DNA of 10,044 bases from Christensenella sp. UBA1224 (GTDB taxonomy: Bacteria; Bacillota; Clostridia; Christensenellales; Aristaeellaceae), in assembly GCA_002309235.1 (NCBI GenBank), contig DBXA01000063.1:7750-17793 (forward strand), given 5' to 3'. The notes beneath the pieces were generated by a model, which searched no databases, was not told where the DNA came from, and worked only from the letters and a program-made list of their open reading frames with translations. This document shows positions 1 to 6,158 of the stretch, in pieces (the stretch's first letter is position 1; the number at the start of each line of letters is the position of its first letter). Position numbers and translations under genes: made by a program.

Positions 1-2318
1 GCCTTGGACAGATCGCTGAACCTGAACACATGCCAAAGCACCAGGAAGCACAGTACATCCAGTACGGTGCTCAACAGGCCGAAGTAAACCATGAACTTCT
101 TGATGCCGGGGATATCCCACTTTTTGGGCAGGCGTATATATTCATCCTCCACATGGTCGAAAGGCATGCCCAATTGGGCAAAATCGTTCAGGATGTTCTG
201 CACCAGTATGTGGAGCGGCATGAGAGGCAAAAACGGCAGGAAGATGCTGGCGATCAGCACCGAGAACATATTGCCGAAATTGCCGCTTACGGACATCTTC
301 AGGTACTTGGACATATTGGCGAAGGTCCTTCGGCCTTCGATAACGCCCTCGTCGAGCACGTTCAGGTCCTTTTCGAGCAGTATGATATCGGCGACTTCCT
401 TTGCGATATCCACTGCGGTATCGACGGATATGCCGACATCCGACTGCTTGAGCGGCAGGCTGTCGTTGATGCCGTCTCCCATGTAGCCGACGGTGTGGCC
501 GTTGGCCTGGAAGGCCTTTACGACGCGCTGCTTCTGGAAGGGGGAGAGCTTGGAGAAGATACGGCATTTTTCGCATGCTTCGCGAAGCTGTGCGTCGTCC
601 ATTTCTTCTACCTTGGCGCCTGTGAGCGTGTAGCTCGTATCGATCCCAAGGCGTCCGCAGATGTTGATGGCCACGCCTTCGGTATCGCCTGTCAGTACGA
701 CAGTGCGCACGCCGTTGCGGCTGAGCGCCTTGATAGCGGATTCTGCGGAAGGCTTGGGCGGATCGAGGAAGCCCACAAAGCCGATCAGTACCATATCGCT
801 CTCGTCGTCCACGCTGAAGGTTTCAACGTCGTGAACGTTGTTTTTCTGCGCGACGGCAATGACGCGTATGCCTTCCAGGTTGTTTTCGGTCGCTATCTTC
901 TGCGCGTTTTCAATGAGCTCCGGCGTGATGGGCTTTACCTCGCCGTCCAGCTCGATATAGCCGCAGATGGATAGTATCTCTTCGACGGCGCCTTTTGTGA
1001 TCAGCTGGCGCTTGCCGCTCTTATCCCTTAGGACCACGCTCATGCGCCGGCGGCTGAAATCGAACGGGATCTCATCCTCTCGCACGTAGGATTCTCTGAG
1101 GACGAAAAGATCTTCCTTTTCGGCGCGGTTGATGATGGCAAGATCCATCAGGTTTTTGAGGCCGGTCTGGAAATAACTGTTGAGGAAGGCATGGCGCAGC
1201 ACCCGCTTGTCCTCACGTCCCTGGGCATCCATGTACTTTTCGAGTATGATCTCATCCTGCGTGAGAGTGCCGGTCTTGTCGGTACAAAGGATATCCATTT
1301 CCCCGAAGGTCTGTATACTCCCCAGACGCTTGACGATGGTCTGCTTTTTCGACATGTTGACGGCGCCCTTTGCGAGGGAAGACGTCATGATGACGGGGAG
1401 CATCTCCGGCATGATGCCTACGGCGATGGTGATCCCGAACATCAGGGATTCTACCCAGTTCCCCTTGGTGATGAAGTTCGCGATGAAGATGACCGGCACC
1501 ATCACCACCATGAACCGGATCAGGAGCTTGCTGATGGAATCCACATTCTGCTCATAGCTGCTCTTGTCCTGGTAGGTGTTGAGGCTCTTCGCCATGCTGC
1601 CGAAGTATGTGCGGTTGCCGGTAGCGAGGACTACCGCCTTTGCGCTGCCGGATACGATATTGCTGCCCATGAAGCCGATATTGTCAATTCCGGTCAGGTC
1701 GCTGCCCTCGTCGTCCGGGCCGGAGAACTTCTCCACGGGGTTGCTCTCGCCTGTCAGCTGGGATTGGTCGATGAACAGGTCCTTGGATTCGATGAAGCGC
1801 ACGTCACCGGGGATCATGTCGCCGGAGGCGAGCTTTACGACATCTCCGGGCACGATCTCCTCGATATCGACCTCGATGCTCATGCCGTTGCGTATCACGT
1901 CTATTTTATTGGAGATCATCTTCTGCAGCTTTTGGGCTGCGCTGTTGGAACGCTCCGACTGCACAAAGGAGATCACGCCGGAAATGAGTATGACCACGAC
2001 CAGCATGATGAACGTGGCGGGGGACGGCTGCTCTGCCAGTATGACATCCGTAAGCAGGGTTACAACCGCGACGATCATCAGCACGATGTTGAACGGATTG
2101 ATCAGCGCCTCTTTTACGCGGCTGAACAGGTTGTTCTCATTGGCTACATCGATGATGTTCCTGCCGTATTCCTCCAGCCTTTCCGCGGCTTCTACCTGAT
2201 TGAGGCCTTCACTGTCGGTCTTGTAGCGCGCGAACAGCTCCGGATCGTCCAGCCTGGAGAGAGCGATCAGGTCCTTTTCGACCTGCTGGCTCTGAACGGT
2301 GCTTTTTTTATCTGCCAT
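1..2318 (-). CDS. mgtA: Magnesium-importing P-type ATPase, MgtA/MgtB type (C-terminus cut by window edge)
   Basis: Membrane pump expected to import Mg2+ at the cost of ATP. The reading frame is open from ATG 2318-2316 to the left edge (772 complete codons). The family is usually about 860-900 residues, so roughly the last 100 residues, with the final membrane helices, lie outside. The start follows an AGGTGG Shine-Dalgarno. Visible features: a cytoplasmic N-terminus; helices near 76-95 and 101-119; the actuator motif TGES at 189-192; helices near 265-283 and 289-310 with the M4 motif IMPEML (P304); the phosphorylated aspartate D347 in DKTGT; the hinge motif GDGIND at 614-619; and C-terminal helices from about 680. 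The M4 motif MPEMLP and the later NDFAQLGMPFDHV stretch match MgtA/MgtB rather than Ca2+ or H+ pumps. No catalytic residue is missing. Mg2+ specificity is inferred from family membership. Confidence 0.95.
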   Translation of the reverse strand, partial: MADKKSTVQSQQVEKDLIALSRLDDPELFARYKTDSEGLNQVEAAERLEEYGRNIIDVANENNLFSRVKEALINPFNIVLMIVAVVTLLTDVILAEQPSPATFIMLVVVILISGVISFVQSERSNSAAQKLQKMISNKIDVIRNGMSIEVDIEEIVPGDVVKLASGDMIPGDVRFIESKDLFIDQSQLTGESNPVEKFSGPDDEGSDLTGIDNIGFMGSNIVSGSAKAVVLATGNRTYFGSMAKSLNTYQDKSSYEQNVDSISKLLIRFMVVMVPVIFIANFITKGNWVESLMFGITIAVGIMPEMLPVIMTSSLAKGAVNMSKKQTIVKRLGSIQTFGEMDILCTDKTGTLTQDEIILEKYMDAQGREDKRVLRHAFLNSYFQTGLKNLMDLAIINRAEKEDLFVLRESYVREDEIPFDFSRRRMSVVLRDKSGKRQLITKGAVEEILSICGYIELDGEVKPITPELIENAQKIATENNLEGIRVIAVAQKNNVHDVETFSVDDESDMVLIGFVGFLDPPKPSAESAIKALSRNGVRTVVLTGDTEGVAINICGRLGIDTSYTLTGAKVEEMDDAQLREACEKCRIFSKLSPFQKQRVVKAFQANGHTVGYMGDGINDSLPLKQSDVGISVDTAVDIAKEVADIILLEKDLNVLDEGVIEGRRTFANMSKYLKMSVSGNFGNMFSVLIASIFLPFLPLMPLHILVQNILNDFAQLGMPFDHVEDEYIRLPKKWDIPGIKKFMVYFGLLSTVLDVLCFLVLWHVFRFSDLSK

Positions 2319-2388
2319 GGGACCACCTTTCTTTGAATATACGACAACATGCCCCGCTGTATGGGGATCGGTTTTTTTGCCTTGCTAA

Positions 2389-2417
2389 AGTATACATGCT
2401 TGTGAACGCTTTGGCAA
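2389..2417 (-). promoter_or_regulatory. Predicted promoter of mgtA
   Basis: On the minus strand a -35 TTGCCA (2417-2412) and a -10 TATACT (2394-2389) are separated by exactly 17 bp, a strong sigma-A-type match. Transcription would start near 2382, giving a 5' leader of only about 60 nt. Within that leader there is only a small CCCC/GGGG hairpin (about 2351-2365). That is too short for an M-box magnesium riboswitch, so any Mg2+ control must act by another route or from a more distant promoter. Confidence 0.6.
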
Positions 2418-2424
2418 GGGCAAC

Positions 2425-2454
2425 TGTACAACGGCGCTCCTCATCTGATATAAT
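2425..2454 (+). promoter_or_regulatory. Predicted promoter of the ABC-F gene
   Basis: A perfect -10 TATAAT (2449-2454) is preceded at 18 bp by a weak -35 TGTACA (2425-2430). The start site would fall near 2461, leaving a leader of roughly 15 nt before ATG 2476. The promoter is back-to-back with that of mgtA: the two -35 boxes are only 7 bp apart, so the two polymerases could interfere with each other. Confidence 0.5.
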
Positions 2455-2475
2455 GGGGAAGGATGGTGATATGTC

Positions 2476-4473
2476 ATGATAATCCTTACTCTTGCCGGTG
2501 TGTGCAAATCCTTCGTCATGCATGAGGTGCTGCGGGATGTGAACCTCACGGTGCAGCAGGGCGGCAGGATGGGCCTCGTCGGCACGAACGGCAGCGGCAA
2601 ATCCACGCTTTTCAGCATCATAGCGGGCGGCATGAAGCCGGACGCGGGTACGGTATCCGTCATGAAGGGCACAAGGATAGGTCTCCTCACCCAGCAGGCG
2701 GATATCGAGAGCGATCTGACTGTCGTGGAGGAGCTTTCCCGCGTGTTTGACCCCTTAAAGAACGTGGAAAAAAGGCTGCGGGCGCTTGAAAAGGAGATAG
2801 CGGAGAAGCATGGGGAGCCGGAGGAGTTCGCCAGGCTCTCTTCCGAATACGATAAACTTCTGAACCGTTTCGAACGGGATGGGGGCTATGAATGGCCATC
2901 GCGCATACAGGGCGTACTGGCGGGCCTTGGCTTTACGAAGGAAAGGGCGCAGCAGGCTGCCCGTTCCCTTTCCGGCGGGGAGAAGACCAGGCTGTGCCTG
3001 GCGCGGATACTGCTCACCCAGCCGGAGCTCCTGCTCCTCGATGAGCCGACGAACCATCTGGACCTTTCCTCCATCCAGTGGCTGGAGGATACCCTTCGCA
3101 AGTACAGGGGCACGGTCATCGTCATTTCGCATGACCGTTATTTCCTCAATGCCGTCTGTGATTCCATAGCGGAGCTTTCCATGACGCATCTTTCCCAGTA
3201 CTCCGGCAATTACGATACCTTCGTCGCGCAGCGCGAGGCCAATCTGACCCGCCAGATGAAGGAATACGAGATGAAGCAGGCAGAGGTGGCGCGCCAGCTC
3301 GCCATCATAGAGCGTTACCGGCTCATGAATACGGAAAAGGCGCACAAGCACGCCCACAGCCACGAGATGCAGCTGCTCAAGACCCTGGGGCAGGATGGAT
3401 CTGCCGGCCGCGAACACAAGCATGCCTCTGCCCGCGCCCAGGCGTTGGAGAACATACATTTGGATAAGCCCGTAAGCGAGGACAAGGTGAATTTCTCCTT
3501 CGAGGCCCGCAGGCGAAGCGGCGAGGATGTGCTGATCGTAAAGGGTCTTGAGAAGGGCTTTGGCGGCCGCACGCTCTTCACCGGGTTCGATCTGCATATA
3601 CGCCAGGGGGACAGGGTGGGGATCATTGGCCCCAACGGTATCGGGAAGACCACTCTCATCTCCATCATAGCCCGCAGGCAGAAGCAGGATGCCGGAAACG
3701 TGATATACGGCACAAATGTCGATCTGGGGTATTATGACCAGCAGCAGGCGGAGCTTACCGGGGATAAGGATGTCATGCACGAATTGTGGGATGCGTTCCC
3801 CCGCATGGAGCCCTGGGAAGTGCGCAACGTCCTCGCCCTGTTCCTCTTCACCGGGGATGATGTCTTCAGCCGCGTCTCGGCGCTTTCCGGCGGCGAAAAG
3901 GGCAGGCTCGCCCTCGCCAAGCTCATGCTCCGGAAGGATAACTTTCTGGTGCTCGATGAGCCCACGAACCACCTGGATATGGATTCCCGCGAGGTGCTGG
4001 AGAACGCGCTGGATGATTTTGAGGGCACTATCCTGACTGTCTCCCACGACAGGTATTTCCTGAACCGCATCGCCAACAGGATCATCGAGATGCGCGAGGA
4101 CGGCACAGCCGAATACATCGGCAATTACGATGATTACCTGGCAAAAAAGCGCCTGCTGGAATACCGGGAGGAGGAAGCGCAGACCGGCGGCAGGACCCGG
4201 ACTGAGATCGATAAGGAAAAGCGCAGAGAGAGGGCGAAAAAGGAAAACCGCAAAAGCCTGGAACTGAGGATCAGACAGCTGGAAAAGGATATCGCCTCCA
4301 AAGAGGAGGAAGCGGCCGCGCTTGAAGAGCTCATGGGCAAGGCCGATACCTGGCAGGATGCAGCCAAGGGGAACGAGATAACCAGAAGGCACACGCAGGC
4401 GCAGGAAGAAGCAGAGAGGCTTTATGAGGAATGGCAGGAAGCATCTGAGCTGCTGGAGGAAATGGACGGATAA
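2476..4473 (+). CDS. ABC-F family ATPase (YdiF/Uup-like, ribosome-associated)
   Basis: A soluble twin-ATPase protein with no membrane domain. ABC-F proteins bind the ribosomal E site and adjust translation or relieve antibiotic-stalled ribosomes. First ATPase domain: Walker A GTNGSGKST at 36-44, signature LSGGEK at 165-170, Walker B/H-loop region LLLLDEPTNHLD at 185-196. Second: Walker A GPNGIGKTT at 385-393, signature LSGGEK at 470-475, DEPTNHLD at 494-501. The linker around 240-330 corresponds to the tRNA-contacting arm. It is odd in carrying histidines at 290, 292, 294, 296, 314 and 316, where family members usually have Lys/Arg. Residues from about 570 to 665 form a charged coiled coil, as in YdiF and Uup. 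At 665 residues it is full length. ATG 2476 has a purine-rich site (AAGGATGG, 2459-2466). The sequence does not show whether this is a housekeeping factor or a resistance determinant; the YdiF-like C-terminal coil favours housekeeping. Confidence 0.96.
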   Translation: MIILTLAGVCKSFVMHEVLRDVNLTVQQGGRMGLVGTNGSGKSTLFSIIAGGMKPDAGTVSVMKGTRIGLLTQQADIESDLTVVEELSRVFDPLKNVEKRLRALEKEIAEKHGEPEEFARLSSEYDKLLNRFERDGGYEWPSRIQGVLAGLGFTKERAQQAARSLSGGEKTRLCLARILLTQPELLLLDEPTNHLDLSSIQWLEDTLRKYRGTVIVISHDRYFLNAVCDSIAELSMTHLSQYSGNYDTFVAQREANLTRQMKEYEMKQAEVARQLAIIERYRLMNTEKAHKHAHSHEMQLLKTLGQDGSAGREHKHASARAQALENIHLDKPVSEDKVNFSFEARRRSGEDVLIVKGLEKGFGGRTLFTGFDLHIRQGDRVGIIGPNGIGKTTLISIIARRQKQDAGNVIYGTNVDLGYYDQQQAELTGDKDVMHELWDAFPRMEPWEVRNVLALFLFTGDDVFSRVSALSGGEKGRLALAKLMLRKDNFLVLDEPTNHLDMDSREVLENALDDFEGTILTVSHDRYFLNRIANRIIEMREDGTAEYIGNYDDYLAKKRLLEYREEEAQTGGRTRTEIDKEKRRERAKKENRKSLELRIRQLEKDIASKEEEAAALEELMGKADTWQDAAKGNEITRRHTQAQEEAERLYEEWQEASELLEEMDG

Positions 4474-4552
4474 AGCGACAGGAGGCATTCTTCAGGAAAC
4501 AAAGACCGCTGTTCGATTTAAGCGGCACCGATGATCCGGCTTTCAGCATGTA

Positions 4553-4574
4553 CTTCAGACGTTTTCGTCCTAAG
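4553..4574. promoter_or_regulatory. Upstream copy of a 22-bp dyad (candidate operator)
   Basis: Half-sites CTTCAGACG and CGTCCTAAG are separated by TTTT. Seven of nine pairs are complementary, with only the fourth and fifth positions breaking symmetry. It sits about 26 bp upstream of the -35 box of the ATPase promoter. A second copy with the same architecture lies at 4638-4659. As RNA it could also fold as a small hairpin followed by TTTT, so a weak terminator for the upstream ABC-F transcript is an alternative. Confidence 0.5.
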
Positions 4575-4599
4575 TTTTCGATGAAACGACAGCTTGAGG

Positions 4600-4628
4600 T
4601 TGAACCATCCGTATCGGTTTGGTATAAT
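4600..4628 (+). promoter_or_regulatory. Strong extended -10 promoter of the DUF4143 ATPase
   Basis: A -35 TTGAAC (4600-4605), a 17-bp spacer and a perfect -10 TATAAT (4623-4628) preceded by TGG, which is an extended -10. Predicted start is near 4635, immediately before the downstream dyad at 4638-4659. A repressor bound there would block promoter clearance. Confidence 0.7.
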
Positions 4629-4637
4629 CATCTCGAA

Positions 4638-4659
4638 CTTAGGACGTTTGCGTCTAAAG
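4638..4659. promoter_or_regulatory. Downstream copy of the 22-bp dyad (candidate operator)
   Basis: Half-sites CTTAGGACG and CGTCTAAAG are separated by TTTG. The outer CTT/AAG and inner GACG/CGTC are the same as in the copy at 4553-4574, and 17 of 22 positions are identical in either orientation. It covers roughly +3 to +25 of the predicted transcript and ends just before the AAGAGGTG ribosome-binding site. The two centres are 85 bp apart, about eight helical turns, placing both on the same DNA face. Confidence 0.55.
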
Positions 4660-4674
4660 TAAGAGGTGAATGGA

Positions 4675-5949
4675 ATGATACAAAGGGCCCGCTATCTGAA
4701 CAGACTGATCCATAATATGTGGAACGGTGAGATTAAAGTCATCACGGGGATACGCAGATGTGGAAAGTCTGTTTTGCTTTTTGACCTGTTCTGCGATTAT
4801 CTCCTTTCGCAGGGTGTCCCGAATGATCACATCATAAAGATAGAACTCGATCAAAGAAGGTACTACAGGTTTCGTGACCCGATCGTGCTGTGCGGATATA
4901 TAGAAAGCATCGTTAAAGAACGACCCTATGAGCGCTTCTATTTGTTCGTAGATGAGGTACAGTTCACTTTATCGGTAAAAGACGAGGCAAACGGCAGCAT
5001 AGAGGTGACGCTCTATGACATGCTGAATGAACTGAAAGCATATAAAAACCTGGATGTGTATGTTACCGGCAGCAATTCCCGCATGCTTTCGAAGGATATA
5101 GCTACCGAGTTCCGGGGCAGGGCAACGCAGATCCATGTGTATCCCTTGAGCTTTCAGGAATACTATTCTTTCATTGGCGGAGACAGAAGGGCTGCGCTGG
5201 ACCAGTATATGCTCTATGGCGGGATGCCGCGTATTGCGGGAATGACTGCTGAACAGGATAAAAAGGAATACCTCACCAACCTGTATAACGAGCTGTACAT
5301 CAAAGACATTGTGGAACGAAACCGTCTTGAACGAGAAGACTTGCTGAACGCGATCCTGAATTTTACAGCATCCCAGATAGGCTCGCTGACGAATCCGACG
5401 AATATAGCCAATTCCTTAAGCTCTATGCGTCATGAGAAGATAAACCCCAGTCTGGTATCCGCATATCTTACGCATGTTATGGACGCGTTCCTTATCGGCA
5501 TGGCGCGCCGGTTTGATATCAAGGGAAAAACGTATTTCAATTACCCCAATAAATACTATTATACGGATATAGGTCTGCGGAATGCGAGATTAAACTACAG
5601 GCAATATGATCCGGGTCACATGATGGAGAATATCGTTTATAATGAATTGGTCCTGAGAGGATACTCTGTTGATGTGGGAATGGTAATTGATCGAACGCAT
5701 CATGAGAAAGCACAGCGCGAGATTGATTTTATCGTGAATAATGGGGACCGGCGTATCTATATCCAGTCAGCATATCAGATGGACACGGAGAAAAAGGAAA
5801 ATGCAGAATTGCAGTCGATGAAGCTGACGGGAGATTTTTTCAGAAAGATCGTCATTCGTTCGGACATACCGCATAACTACTATGATGATAATGGTTTTTT
5901 CCATTGCAATCTGATGGATTTTCTTCTTGAAAATCATGAACTTTTCTAA
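4675..5949 (+). CDS. AAA_14/DUF4143 ATPase with PD-(D/E)XK-like C-terminal domain
   Basis: A 424-residue ATPase of the widespread but poorly characterised AAA_14 plus DUF4143 architecture; no reaction or partner is established. Walker A GIRRCGKS is at 25-32, Walker B FVDE has D93-E94, and a sensor-like VTGSNSRML segment follows. The EFRGRATQIHVYPLSFQEY stretch typifies the family. A helical DUF4143 region (about 190-330) precedes a nuclease-fold signature: E349 and D351 in REIDFIV, then Q364 in YIQSAYQ. ATG 4675 is preferred over the in-frame GTG 4666, because the GTG lies inside the Shine-Dalgarno AAGAGGTG (4661-4668) that serves the ATG at 6-nt spacing. Base composition is more AT-rich than the flanking genes, which suggests a different origin (inference). 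It has its own promoter bracketed by two dyads, and no toxin, antitoxin or transposase neighbour. A role in DNA or mobile-element control is possible but unproven. Confidence 0.93.
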   Translation: MIQRARYLNRLIHNMWNGEIKVITGIRRCGKSVLLFDLFCDYLLSQGVPNDHIIKIELDQRRYYRFRDPIVLCGYIESIVKERPYERFYLFVDEVQFTLSVKDEANGSIEVTLYDMLNELKAYKNLDVYVTGSNSRMLSKDIATEFRGRATQIHVYPLSFQEYYSFIGGDRRAALDQYMLYGGMPRIAGMTAEQDKKEYLTNLYNELYIKDIVERNRLEREDLLNAILNFTASQIGSLTNPTNIANSLSSMRHEKINPSLVSAYLTHVMDAFLIGMARRFDIKGKTYFNYPNKYYYTDIGLRNARLNYRQYDPGHMMENIVYNELVLRGYSVDVGMVIDRTHHEKAQREIDFIVNNGDRRIYIQSAYQMDTEKKENAELQSMKLTGDFFRKIVIRSDIPHNYYDDNGFFHCNLMDFLLENHELF

Positions 5950-6158
5950 AGAACCCAAAGAGCCTGCTTACAATGCGGTGAATAGCGGAAGAGGGGAGAC
6001 GCATGCGGGTATGGCTGCCTGTGAAAAGCGCATTCGGCTGCTGGACTTTCGAATCAGTATCATCCCCCGGGCGGAAGAGGACCGGATCGTGGCTGTGGGG
6101 GCCATAAGTATCTCAGATATCCGGGAGACGGTAAGGAAAACATGAAAGAGGTGCTGTT
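5950..6158 (+). other. Intergenic region without a recognisable gene
   Basis: This stretch of 209 bp lies between the ATPase stop and the next start. A 72-codon open frame (5927-6145) overlaps the ATPase end and resembles nothing I recognise. A 34-codon frame from ATG 6003 has a purine-rich site (GAGGGGAGA) but an unconvincing product. I find no strong promoter; a TACAAT at 5969-5974 lacks a -35. No clear terminator is visible either, so the ATPase and the glycosidase-like gene may be co-transcribed. It could hold gene debris from a past insertion or deletion. Confidence 0.4.

Noticed and set aside
30..974. Long plus-strand open frame of 314 codons
   Set aside because: It is antisense to the P-type ATPase, whose minus-strand frame contains DKTGT, TGES and GDGIND motifs. 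The plus-strand translation has no recognisable domain.
1191..2336. Plus-strand open frame of 381 codons rich in His and Asp
   Set aside because: Mirror frame of mgtA. The His/Asp runs are antisense reading of the transporter's hydrophobic and charged codons.
2755..4488. Minus-strand open frame of 577 codons opposite the ABC-F gene
   Set aside because: The opposite strand encodes two complete ATP-binding domains with all motifs. This frame has no domain and is a by-product of codon bias.
4506..4525. CCGCT/AGCGG hairpin after the ABC-F stop
   Set aside because: Only 5 bp of stem, a 10-nt loop and no T-run, so it cannot be supported as a terminator.
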